Shown: positions 1 through 6,104, counted from the stretch's first letter. The stretch is 8,854 bases of DNA from Dehalococcoidia bacterium UBA2777 (GCA_002352365.1 DEIJ01000156.1:1-8854); one strand, 5' to 3'. The notes: generated from the sequence alone by a model not told the origin. A program made the numbers and translations.

Positions 1-451
1 CCTTCCAGTGGAACATCCGCTGCACCAGAGACTTGTGTGCCCTGGTGAGTTGCTTAAGCTGGGCATCTGCTACTGCCTCCTTCGGCAGGGGCGTATAAAG
101 GTGCAGGTCAGTCCGCAGGATATTGGCTAACACCATGGCATCCATAGGGTCAGATTTGCTTGAGCTCATCCGATACCTGTCCCGATACCGGTCCATCGCT
201 TTGGGGTTGATGGGATAGACCTGATATCCTGTCTCCAACAGGCTGAAAATCATCATCCCCTGGTGCCACTCCACAGTGACCAAGATGTTCTCTGGGACAG
301 CGGAAAATCTTGCCAAGCGCCTCTTCAGTTCCTCCAAGCCAGAATGGGAATGGAGAATAATGAAACTGTCCAACTGTGTAGCTCTGTCATCGGTGACATG
401 GACATCATGATGATCATCAGCCCAATCGATTCCTACATAGATACGCTCCAT
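1..451 (-). CDS. IS110-family transposase, N-terminal part (runs off the left edge)
   Basis: About 150 codons are visible from the ATG at 451 down to the window edge, with no stop. The protein opens with MERIYVGIDWADDHHDV, the typical RuvC-like start of IS110/IS1111 transposases. All four DEDD metal-binding acids can be placed: D9 in GIDWA, E61 in VTVEWHQG, and D101 and D104 in KSDPMDA. Family members are about 300-450 residues and carry a C-terminal Tnp2 domain with a catalytic serine, which lies outside this window. The start is supported by a GGAGGT Shine-Dalgarno (460-465, minus) eight bases upstream. IS110 enzymes excise the element as a circle and re-insert it, guided by a bridge RNA encoded in the element's non-coding end. 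The visible part is undamaged. It reads away from the pan operon. Confidence 0.93.
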   Translation of the reverse strand, partial: MERIYVGIDWADDHHDVHVTDDRATQLDSFIILHSHSGLEELKRRLARFSAVPENILVTVEWHQGMMIFSLLETGYQVYPINPKAMDRYRDRYRMSSSKSDPMDAMVLANILRTDLHLYTPLPKEAVADAQLKQLTRAHKSLVQRMFHWK

Positions 452-610
452 AGAAATTTACCTCCATTATTGCTATAATTTGAGAGGGCTACAGAATAAG
501 ATTTACCTATAGCGGTGCTCGAAGCACGTCTTCCTTTTGACTATTTGTTCCGTAGGGATCTGGGGAAGCGCAGTTCCTAACCAGGTGGTCAGTGCCACGG
601 TGAGGATGAT
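452..610 (-). ncRNA. Non-coding flank of the IS110 element, candidate bridge-RNA region
   Basis: This stretch lies upstream of the transposase start, where IS110-group elements encode their bridge RNA. No protein gene is evident. Two foldable segments are visible. One is a 5-bp hairpin at 515-527 (GTGCT/AGCAC with a 3-base loop). The other is a longer imperfect hairpin at 576-605, with helices CCT/AGG, ACC/GGT and GTGG/CCAC separated by a mismatch and a small bulge, as expected for a structured RNA with internal loops. The element boundary and core dinucleotide cannot be located without the other end or an empty site. The RNA assignment rests on position and folding only. If the element belongs to the IS1111 subgroup, the RNA would sit at the other end. 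Confidence 0.3.
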
Positions 611-612
611 TT

Positions 613-648
613 CCCCCTCCCTCTAAGTCCCTCCCGCCAGGGGAGGGG
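613..648. repeat. C-rich/G-rich intergenic palindrome with a G-quadruplex motif on the minus strand
   Basis: The plus strand carries four C-runs (613-617, 619-621, 629-631, 633-635). Read on the minus strand these are four G-tracts with loops of 1, 7 and 1 bases, a textbook G-quadruplex motif. The last two C-runs (629-635, CCCTCCC) also pair with GGGAGGG at 641-647 around a 5-base loop, giving a strong 7-bp hairpin. The two structures exclude each other. Its composition resembles short palindromic intergenic repeats spread through many genomes, but only one copy is visible here. It lies between the IS110 flank and panB. Confidence 0.55.
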
Positions 649-650
649 AA

Positions 651-679
651 TTACAAGGAATCTTAGGGTTAACTATAAA
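651..679 (+). promoter_or_regulatory. Weak candidate promoter for the pan operon
   Basis: TTACAA (651-656) and TATAAA (674-679) are 17 bases apart. The -10 box is good and the -35 box is poor (3 of 6 matches). The region 652-733 is AT-rich and otherwise empty, so a promoter is expected here. This is the best-spaced pair I see, but the call is tentative. Confidence 0.25.
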
Positions 680-723
680 AATCTAAGGTAATACAAAAAC
701 TTCAACTTTAAAACGATGCTTTG

Positions 724-733
724 GGGGGGAGAG
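724..733 (+). promoter_or_regulatory. Ribosome binding site that fixes the panB start at 734
   Basis: A purine run (GGGGGGAGAG) lies directly before the ATG at 734. The in-frame ATG at 716 would place this run inside the gene and has no Shine-Dalgarno of its own. The residues it would add (MLWGGE) also do not look like PanB, whereas MRVTINELKEMK does. The later start is therefore preferred. Confidence 0.7.
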
Positions 734-1573
734 ATGAGGGTTACTATAAATGAACTAAAGGAAATGAAGCAACATGGGGAGAAGATCCCTATGCTTACTG
801 CTTATGATTATGTTACTGCTAAGCTAGTTGATGAGGCAGGTATACCCCTTATTTTGGTGGGTGACAGCCTGGGAATGGTAATATTAGGCTATGAGTCTAC
901 CATCCCGGTAACCATGGTGGAGATGTTGCATCATACCAAGGCGGTGGTCAAAGGGACCAAAAGAGCACTGGTTGTTGGCGACATGCCATTTATGACCTAT
1001 CATGCCAGCGTGGCTGATGCCCTACGCAATGCTGCCCGCTTTATCCAACAGGGAGGAGCCCAAGCGGTGAAGCTTGAAGGCGGTGAAAGGATGGCAGAGA
1101 TTGTAAAGCGGATAGTGGAATGTGGCATCCCAGTCATGGGTCATATTGGGCTTACTCCGCAGTCCGCCTATCAGCTTGGTGGTTTTAAAGTTCAGGGTAA
1201 AACTCCCGAGGCGGCCTCGCAGCTACTCAATGATGCTCGCGCTTTGGAACAGGCGGGGGCCTTTGCTATTGTGCTTGAGTTAGTTCCTGCCCCCCTCGCC
1301 AAGATAATAACCCAAAGAATCAGCGTTCCTACTATTGGGATAGGAGCCGGGCCTTTTTGCGATGGGCAGGTACAGGTTATTAGCGATCTTTTAGGTCTTT
1401 ATACTGAATTTGTCCCCAAGCATGCCAAGCAATATGCTAAGCTTGCCGATATAATCAGGGCTGCTGTGGCTGATTATCTCACTGAGGTGCGGGGGGGGAG
1501 TTTCCCCACCAAAAGAGAAAGCTATACTATGGATGAAAGCCTCCTTGAGGGGTTGATAGATGAAGCTTCCTGA
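734..1573 (+). CDS. panB: 3-methyl-2-oxobutanoate hydroxymethyltransferase (ketopantoate hydroxymethyltransferase)
   Basis: PanB transfers a one-carbon unit from 5,10-methylene-tetrahydrofolate to 2-oxoisovalerate to give ketopantoate, the first committed step to pantothenate and CoA, in the cytoplasm. The 279-residue protein has the family's normal length and (beta/alpha)8 landmarks. These include LTAYDYVTAKLVDEAG near residue 21, VGDSLGMV with metal ligand D44, VGDMPFMTY with D83, AVKLEGG with K113 and E115, GHIGLTPQS at 137-144, LELVP with the catalytic-position glutamate E182, and IGIGAG at 201-206. All expected active-site acids and the lysine are present. The start at 734 is chosen over 716 on its Shine-Dalgarno. 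The gene ends 14 bases inside the next gene, so the two are probably translationally coupled. A run of eight Gs at 1491-1498 near the end is a possible slippage site but does not disturb the frame. Confidence 0.96.
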   Translation: MRVTINELKEMKQHGEKIPMLTAYDYVTAKLVDEAGIPLILVGDSLGMVILGYESTIPVTMVEMLHHTKAVVKGTKRALVVGDMPFMTYHASVADALRNAARFIQQGGAQAVKLEGGERMAEIVKRIVECGIPVMGHIGLTPQSAYQLGGFKVQGKTPEAASQLLNDARALEQAGAFAIVLELVPAPLAKIITQRISVPTIGIGAGPFCDGQVQVISDLLGLYTEFVPKHAKQYAKLADIIRAAVADYLTEVRGGSFPTKRESYTMDESLLEGLIDEAS

Positions 1574-2138
1574 GCCGAGAGCAAAAGGAGAGGTCTCGCT
1601 AGAAGAAACCTTGATGAGGCGGCACTCTGTGCGGCGCTTCACCTCAGCAGGGTTGAGTTGGGAGCAGGTTTCACAGCTTCTATGGGCGGCTCAAGGGATG
1701 GTTGAGGGAAGGTACCGGTTCCGCACCGCTCCTTCAGCGGGGGCTGTTTATCCTCTAGAAGTTTACCTAGTAACTTGTGAGGGAATATATCATTACCAGT
1801 CCCAGGGGCATGAGTTGGAAGAGATATTAAAGGGAGATGTACGTCCCCAGCTTTGTCGTGCCGCTCTATCGCAGGAATGGATAGAAGAGGCACCAATTGA
1901 TATTGTAATCACCGCTCACTATCACCGGATGGAGACGGAATATGGGGAGCGAGCTAGCCGTTATGTTCATATGGAGGCGGGGCATACCGCTCAAAATATT
2001 CATCTCCAGGCAGTAGCTTTAGGGCTAGGTTCTGTGCCTATCGGCGCTTTTCATGATGGTCAGGTACAAAAAGCTCTCTCCTTACCTCAAGATCATGAGC
2101 CTTTATATATTGTCCCAGTAGGATACCCGATGAAATGA
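1560..2138 (+). CDS. SagB-type nitroreductase-family FMN flavoprotein in the pan operon
   Basis: The 192-residue protein has the nitroreductase fold signatures of the SagB/ThcOx branch. RRHSVRRFT at 20-28 would hold the FMN phosphate and ring, and PSAGAVYPLEVY at 58-69 is the SagB-type signature. The C-terminal GLGSVPIGAFHD (155-166) is followed by LPQDHEPLYIVPVGYP (175-190). Family members use FMN with NAD(P)H or a substrate-derived electron pair to oxidise or reduce small organic substrates. The true substrate here cannot be read from sequence. The start ATG has a GAGGGG Shine-Dalgarno at 1547-1552, seven bases upstream and inside panB. The gene overlaps panB by 14 bases and panC by four (ATGA), so co-expression with pantothenate synthesis is very likely. 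No signal peptide or membrane segment is visible. No partner cyclodehydratase or peptide precursor gene, as found in thiazole/oxazole-modified microcin clusters, is present nearby. Confidence 0.88.
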   Translation: MKLPEPRAKGEVSLEETLMRRHSVRRFTSAGLSWEQVSQLLWAAQGMVEGRYRFRTAPSAGAVYPLEVYLVTCEGIYHYQSQGHELEEILKGDVRPQLCRAALSQEWIEEAPIDIVITAHYHRMETEYGERASRYVHMEAGHTAQNIHLQAVALGLGSVPIGAFHDGQVQKALSLPQDHEPLYIVPVGYPMK

Positions 2139-2992
2139 AAGTGTTTTCTACTATCGCTGATTTTAGAGAAGCAAGATCTCAAATCAAGGATAGAGTCGGT
2201 TTTGTGCCCACTATGGGCTACCTCCATGAGGGACACTTGGCTTTGGTGCGGTGGGCAAGAGGGGATTGTGACGCAGTGGCAGTTAGCATCTTCGTCAATC
2301 CCACCCAGTTTGGCCCAAATGATGATTTCGCTAGATACCCCCGGGATGCGGATCGCGACCTCGGTTTGTTAGCCAAGGAAGGGGTTGATTTGGTATTCAT
2401 GCCCCGAGGGGAGGAGATGTATCCACCGGGATTCAGCAGTTGGGTAGAGGTGGGAAGGCTTACTGAGCGCCTTGAGGGAGCCTTTCGCCCGGCGCATTTC
2501 AGGGGGGTGGCTACAGTAGTCACCAAGTTATTTAACATTGTCCAACCCACAAGAGCCTACTTCGGACAAAAGGATGCTCAGCAAGCGGCGGTGATTAAAA
2601 GAATGGTTCGGGATCTCAATATGAATTTAGACATCGTTGTGGTGCCGACGGGTCGCGAAGGCGATGGTCTGGCAATCTCAAGCCGCAATATCTACCTCGA
2701 TTCTGAGGAAAGAAGGGCAGCACTTTGTCTGTGGAACTCACTTAGACGAGCAGAAGATCTCTGGTCAAAGGGTGAGAGAGATGCTGAGACTATCCGCCAA
2801 AAGATGATCTCTTTTATCCAACAGGAACCAAAAGCCAAGATTGACTATGTTAGCATAGCTGACCCTGAAACCTTGGAGGAACTAATAGAGGTGAAACCTC
2901 CTGCTCTAATCTTGCTGGCAGTATGGATCGGGAAGACGCGGCTGATCGACGCCCTTCTACTAGGAGGTAACCTCAGCGAATCAGCGTTATAA
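2135..2992 (+). CDS. panC: Pantothenate synthetase (pantoate--beta-alanine ligase)
   Basis: PanC activates pantoate with ATP to pantoyl-adenylate and condenses it with beta-alanine to give pantothenate. The 285-residue protein has all family blocks in order. PTMGYLHEGHLALV (25-38) contains the nucleotidyltransferase HxGH-type motif with H31 and H34. It is followed by NPTQFGPNDDFARYPRD (55-71), FRPAHFRGVATVV (117-129), YFGQKDAQQ (142-150, ATP site), REGDGLAISSRN (174-185) and KTRLIDA near 267. Small departures from the usual consensus (Tyr after PTMG, GQKDAQQ rather than GEKDYQQ, a terminal IDA rather than IDN) lie in tolerated positions. Its ATG overlaps the preceding stop as ATGA, so it is translationally coupled. 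A weak AGGA lies at 2120-2123. The last 20 bases overlap the convergent MFS gene. panD, which makes beta-alanine, is not in the window. Confidence 0.96.
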   Translation: MKVFSTIADFREARSQIKDRVGFVPTMGYLHEGHLALVRWARGDCDAVAVSIFVNPTQFGPNDDFARYPRDADRDLGLLAKEGVDLVFMPRGEEMYPPGFSSWVEVGRLTERLEGAFRPAHFRGVATVVTKLFNIVQPTRAYFGQKDAQQAAVIKRMVRDLNMNLDIVVVPTGREGDGLAISSRNIYLDSEERRAALCLWNSLRRAEDLWSKGERDAETIRQKMISFIQQEPKAKIDYVSIADPETLEELIEVKPPALILLAVWIGKTRLIDALLLGGNLSESAL

Positions 2993-4181
2993 TGGCTACC
3001 ATGGCTACTGCTGCCAGTCCTGCCCCAAAGAAGAAAGGAGCAGCCGGGCTGATTGCCACCCATAGCCAGCCAGCAATTAGACTGGCGCCAAGGAGCGCGA
3101 TGCCTACAATACCGTGGTAAAGACCGTAGGCTGTTCCCCGCCTTTCCTCGGCTACCATATCAGCAATAAAGGCTCGAGCTACTCCATCGGTTAACCCGTA
3201 GTAAAGCCCATAAAAGGCGAACAACAACCATACCTGCCATGGGGCAACAGTGTGGGCAAATCCAAAATAGACTAGGGCATAGATTAGCCAGCCCAGGGCA
3301 ATAACTCGCTTCCTCCCCAATTTGTCAGACAATATGCCCGCCGGCAAAGAGGTGGCGGCATAAGTAATGTTGAACACGACAAACATTAGAATGATGTGGA
3401 AGAGGGAGTACCCCAAGTTCTGGGCTCGAAGGCTGAGGAAGGCATCACTCGAATTACCCAGGGTAAAAATAAACATTATGGCGAGGAAGACCTTAAACTG
3501 AGTGCTAAACCCTCCCTCTGCCCTTTGGGGTTGTTGGATTAAAGCGTTTTCCTGGACAATTATCTCGTGCCGTTCCTGTACAAAGAAAAAAAGCAGAAGT
3601 ACTGCTAGTACTGCAGGTACTACTCCGATTAACACTATGCGTTGATAGGTGCTCTGGACAAGTTCTAGTATCTCCTCTTGAAGTAGAAAAACTATAGCTG
3701 CTGCTATACCCAGCCCAACTACTGCGCCGCCGGTGTCCATTGCCCGATGAAAACCAAAGCTTCTACCCCTCTCTTCAGGGAGACTAGATGCGGCTACTAG
3801 TGCGTCTCGAGGTGAGGTGCGCAGCCCCTTCCCCAATCGGTCGGCAAATCTCACCCCCAGCACCTGCCCCCAAGCAGAGGTCAAATACATAAAGGGTTTG
3901 GCCAGAGTAGAAAACCCATAGCCGAGGAGAGCAAATATCTTACGCTTGCCCATTCGATCACTGAGCCAACCACTGAATATCTTGAGAATGCTTTCGGTAC
4001 CTTCAGTGACGCCGGTAATGAGACCGATGATCGTTGTCCTCACTCCAAGCACATTTGCCAAAAATAAAGGGAAAAGGGGACCAAAGATCATCTCGCTGGA
4101 GACATCGGTGAGAAAGCTCACCAGGCCGAGGAAGAAGATATTAGAGTGCATGCCCCAGATTTTGCGCCTTGGCTTAGCCAT
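2973..4181 (-). CDS. Major facilitator superfamily transporter, 12 transmembrane helices
   Basis: From the ATG at 4181 the product is 402 residues, normal for a 12-helix MFS carrier in the cytoplasmic membrane. The N-terminal half opens with NIFFLGLVSFLTDVSSEM and carries the loop 2-3 motif GWLSDRMGKRK (71-81). It also has the family block RFADRLGKGLRTSPRDAL (111-128). The second half repeats the loop motif as GILSDKLGRKR (282-292). A charged central loop (about 201-230) separates the two six-helix bundles. The substrate is not predictable: homologs with the GKGLRTSPRDAL block are usually annotated only as MFS permeases. The frame stays open upstream to 4403, but that extension crosses the gene's own best promoter and the transketolase leader. 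I therefore start at MAKPRRK, which leaves almost no 5' leader. An internal ATG at 4151 (MHSNIFF) and a GTG at 4190 are alternatives. Confidence 0.88.
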   Translation of the reverse strand: MAKPRRKIWGMHSNIFFLGLVSFLTDVSSEMIFGPLFPLFLANVLGVRTTIIGLITGVTEGTESILKIFSGWLSDRMGKRKIFALLGYGFSTLAKPFMYLTSAWGQVLGVRFADRLGKGLRTSPRDALVAASSLPEERGRSFGFHRAMDTGGAVVGLGIAAAIVFLLQEEILELVQSTYQRIVLIGVVPAVLAVLLLFFFVQERHEIIVQENALIQQPQRAEGGFSTQFKVFLAIMFIFTLGNSSDAFLSLRAQNLGYSLFHIILMFVVFNITYAATSLPAGILSDKLGRKRVIALGWLIYALVYFGFAHTVAPWQVWLLFAFYGLYYGLTDGVARAFIADMVAEERRGTAYGLYHGIVGIALLGASLIAGWLWVAISPAAPFFFGAGLAAVAMVAIITLIR

Positions 4182-4188
4182 ATTGACC

Positions 4189-4217
4189 ACTATATTTGCG
4201 GCTGGTGAGGTTGTCAA
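4189..4217 (-). promoter_or_regulatory. Sigma70-like promoter of the MFS gene
   Basis: On the minus strand, TTGACA (4212-4217, a perfect -35) is followed after exactly 17 bases by TATAGT (4189-4194, 5 of 6 for the -10). The start point expected 6-7 bases downstream falls at about 4182-4184. This is within a few bases of the ATG at 4179-4181, so the message would be leaderless or nearly so. That fits the lack of any Shine-Dalgarno before this ATG. Confidence 0.72.
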
Positions 4218-4239
4218 GGGCAGAACAATAATATATAAT
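4211..4239 (+). promoter_or_regulatory. Sigma70-like promoter of the transketolase operon
   Basis: On the plus strand, TTGTCA (4211-4216, 5 of 6) and a perfect TATAAT (4234-4239) are separated by exactly 17 bases. Transcription should begin near 4246. The -35 box overlaps that of the divergent MFS promoter almost completely (4212-4216 shared), so one polymerase at a time can bind. Confidence 0.72.
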
Positions 4240-4254
4240 TTAATCACTACAAGA

Positions 4255-5163
4255 ATGTTAGCCTCATCTTCGGGCGAAATAGCACCTGCCGGTAATCCCT
4301 CAGCCTCGGCAACTAGTGCCGAGGCTTTTCCATCAATAAAAGGGGGGAGAGAAGAAGTAGGCCGTCCTTTGGCTGAGGTGGCTAAGAGCTTACGTCGCCA
4401 CATTATCGCTATGACAGCAAAGGCGGGGAGCGGGCATCCTGGTGGCTCTCTTTCAGCAGTGGAGGTCGTTACCGCTCTGTGGTTTAAAGTGTTGCGTCAT
4501 CGCCCTACCGACCCGCAATGGGTTGAGCGTGACCGCTTCATCCTCAGTAAGGGGCATGCTGCCCCCACCCTTTATGCTGCCTTAGCAGAGAGCGGTTATT
4601 TCCCTGTTGAGGAGCTACTTACTTTGCGCCAGCTAGGTAGCCGCCTTCAGGGGCATACTGATAGGACGGCTACGCCGGGGGTGGAAATGTCAGCAGGTTC
4701 CTTGGGGCAAGGCTTATCCTTTGGCATTGGCACCGCCTTAGCTGCTCGGCTCAATTCCCAAAGCTATCGAGTATATGTCCTCTTAGGAGATGGGGAATGT
4801 GATGAGGGCCAAGTGTGGGAAGCAGCCATGGCTGCTTCCCATTTCAAGGTGGATAATCTGGTAGCCATCATCGATTACAATAGACAGCAGATTGATGGCT
4901 GGAGCTGGCAGGTTATGAACCTTGTCCCTCTAGAACAGAAATGGTCCTCTTTCGGTTGGCATGTTATCCAAGTTGATGGTCATGATTTTGATCAAATCCT
5001 GGCAGCTTTTGAACAGGCAAAGCAAGTGAAAGGCAAGCCTACAGTGATTATTGCTCACACTGTTAAAGGGAAAGGGGTAAGCTTTATGGAGAACAACCTA
5101 GAATTCCATGGTAAAGCCCCTACCCCCGAAGAGGCACAGAGGGCACTGGAGGAATTGGCCTAA
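4255..5163 (+). CDS. Transketolase, N-terminal (pyrophosphate-binding) subunit
   Basis: This is the first half of a split transketolase. It carries the thiamine-diphosphate pyrophosphate and Mg2+ site, and with the next gene would transfer two-carbon ketol units between sugar phosphates. Counting from the ATG at 4255 (302 residues), visible motifs are SGHPGGSLSAVEVV (H61), DRFILSKGHAAPTLYAAL (93-110) and GSLGQGLSFGIGTALAARL (148-166). The cofactor motif begins at GDG (178-180) and ends at N209 in IIDYN. The start is uncertain. The first 38 or so residues are Ala/Ser/Gly-rich, and the family usually places the SGHPGG block some 30 residues earlier. TTG at 4369 or GTG at 4378 would give a standard length (about 262-265 residues). 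The ATG at 4255 lies only about nine bases after the predicted transcription start. The frame stays open back to 3946, but that extension is antisense to the MFS gene and is rejected. The stop overlaps the next start (TAATG). Confidence 0.9.
   Translation: MLASSSGEIAPAGNPSASATSAEAFPSIKGGREEVGRPLAEVAKSLRRHIIAMTAKAGSGHPGGSLSAVEVVTALWFKVLRHRPTDPQWVERDRFILSKGHAAPTLYAALAESGYFPVEELLTLRQLGSRLQGHTDRTATPGVEMSAGSLGQGLSFGIGTALAARLNSQSYRVYVLLGDGECDEGQVWEAAMAASHFKVDNLVAIIDYNRQQIDGWSWQVMNLVPLEQKWSSFGWHVIQVDGHDFDQILAAFEQAKQVKGKPTVIIAHTVKGKGVSFMENNLEFHGKAPTPEEAQRALEELA
4302..4329 (+). terminator. Terminator-like hairpin in the 5' region of the transketolase operon (possible attenuator)
   Basis: A perfect 10-bp inverted repeat (4302-4311 against 4317-4326, seven G-C pairs, 5-base loop ACTAG) is followed by four Ts (4326-4329). 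It lies about 55 bases downstream of the predicted start of transcription and before the conserved part of the transketolase. A strong purine run (GGGGGGAGAG, 4342-4351) follows it. The short T-run makes efficient termination uncertain. On the minus strand it has no T-tract, so it does not act as a terminator for that direction. I could not match the leader to a known riboswitch or T-box. Confidence 0.5.
4816..4841. repeat. Perfect 26-bp palindrome inside the transketolase N-terminal gene
   Basis: Bases 4816-4841 read the same on both strands, centred on CCATGG (between 4828 and 4829). They encode the W188-to-S195 segment inside the cofactor-binding GDG...N stretch. In RNA this could fold as a hairpin, losing a few central pairs to the loop. 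The surrounding coding sequence does not extend the symmetry. Confidence 0.8.
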
Positions 5164-6104
5164 TGCCCCAGGAGATGTCCACCCGTGAGGCTTATGGCCA
5201 GACTTTAGTAGAGCTAGGTAGAGAGAACCAAGACATTGTAGTTCTTGATGCTGACCTGTCAAGATCAACGCGGACCAGTCTTTTTGCCCAGGAGTTTCCG
5301 CAAAGGTTTTTCAATTGTGGCATTGCTGAGCAGAACATGATGGGGATTGCCGCTGGGCTGGCCGCTTCAGGTAAAATTGCCTTTGCCTCCACCTTTGCCA
5401 TTTTCGCCACCGCCCGTTGCTTTGACCAGCTACGCATGAGCATCGCTCAACCCCACTTAAACGTTAAAATCGTAGCTACTCATAGTGGCATCACTGTAGG
5501 CGAGGATGGTTTTTCTCACCACGCTATAGAGGATTTAGCCTTGGCCTGCTCCCTCCCTGGCTTTACAGTCATCGCCCCCGCTGATGCTATCGAAACAACC
5601 CAAGTGGTAAGGGTAGCAGCAGCCACTTATGGGCCTTTCTACATCCGGTTGAGCCGCCCCAAAACATCTGTGATCTATAACAGTGCCTACCAATTTGTAC
5701 TCGGCAAAGCAGCGACCTTAAGGGCAGGCACTGATGCCACTATTGTCGCTGCTGGGATTATGGTAGCCAAGGCTGTCGAGGCGGCGGCAAGCTTGAGCCA
5801 AAAGGGAATTGACTGCCGCGTGCTGAGCATGCCCACCATTAGGCCTTTGGATGAACAGGCCATTATTCAAGCCGCTACTGAGACTGGAGCTATCGTAACT
5901 GCCGAGGAGCACTTAGAACATGGCGGGTTGGGTAGTAGAGTAGCTCATGTAGTGGCTCAGTACCAACCAGTACCCATGGCTTTTGTGGCAATCAAAAATA
6001 CCTATGTTAAATCGGGTAAACCTGAGGAATTGCTTGAGAGATATGGCTTGACTGCCGCTAATATCGAGCAAGCAGTACACTCAACAGTGCTGCGAAAACG
6101 CTAA
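5163..6104 (+). CDS. Transketolase, C-terminal (pyrimidine-binding) subunit
   Basis: The 313-residue product is the second half of the split transketolase: pyrimidine-binding domain followed by the transketolase C-terminal domain. IVVLDADLSRST (25-36) leads to FFNCGIAEQNMMGIAAGLAA, where E56 is the invariant glutamate that activates the thiamine aminopyrimidine. FASTFAIFATARCFDQLR, THSGITVGEDGFSHHAIEDLAL and FYIRLSRP follow. The C-terminal domain begins near residue 180, with VTAEEHLEHGGLGSRVA and the end segment SGKPEELLERYGL. The start overlaps the upstream stop by one base (TAATG), with GGAGG at 5148-5152, so the two halves are probably made by coupled translation for one-to-one assembly. 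DXS-like synthases share this domain order, but the split arrangement and the sequence blocks fit transketolase better. The 3' end shares CTAA with the convergent CoA-transferase stop. Confidence 0.94.
   Translation: MPQEMSTREAYGQTLVELGRENQDIVVLDADLSRSTRTSLFAQEFPQRFFNCGIAEQNMMGIAAGLAASGKIAFASTFAIFATARCFDQLRMSIAQPHLNVKIVATHSGITVGEDGFSHHAIEDLALACSLPGFTVIAPADAIETTQVVRVAAATYGPFYIRLSRPKTSVIYNSAYQFVLGKAATLRAGTDATIVAAGIMVAKAVEAAASLSQKGIDCRVLSMPTIRPLDEQAIIQAATETGAIVTAEEHLEHGGLGSRVAHVVAQYQPVPMAFVAIKNTYVKSGKPEELLERYGLTAANIEQAVHSTVLRKR

Noticed and set aside
263..478. Plus-strand open frame opposite the IS110 transposase
   Set aside because: It is the antisense shadow of the transposase. Its codon content is odd and it has no family features.
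1491..1498. Eight-G run in panB as a frameshift
   Set aside because: The frame is continuous through the run and the downstream residues are normal for a PanB C-terminus, so the gene is intact.
1391..1896. Two minus-strand frames opposite panB and the flavoprotein gene
   Set aside because: They are antisense shadows of well-supported genes, with no start signals or recognisable protein content.
2218..2550. Minus-strand 110-codon frame inside panC
   Set aside because: It is a shadow of panC, whose motifs are complete on the plus strand. No ribosome binding site or family resemblance is apparent.
3946..4254. Upstream extension of the transketolase N-terminal reading frame by about 100 codons
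   Set aside because: It is antisense to the start of the MFS gene and lies upstream of the predicted transketolase promoter. Its translation resembles no transketolase sequence, so it is an open frame by chance.
4246..4360. Known riboswitch or T-box in the transketolase leader
   Set aside because: No conserved core I know (T-box GGTGGTACCGCG, TPP, SAM, cobalamin, ZTP, fluoride) could be found. Only the terminator-like hairpin is supported.
4182..4403. Upstream extension of the MFS reading frame to an ATG at 4403
   Set aside because: It crosses the MFS promoter and the antisense of the transketolase leader. The added residues have no MFS character. The first membrane helix fits a start at 4181.
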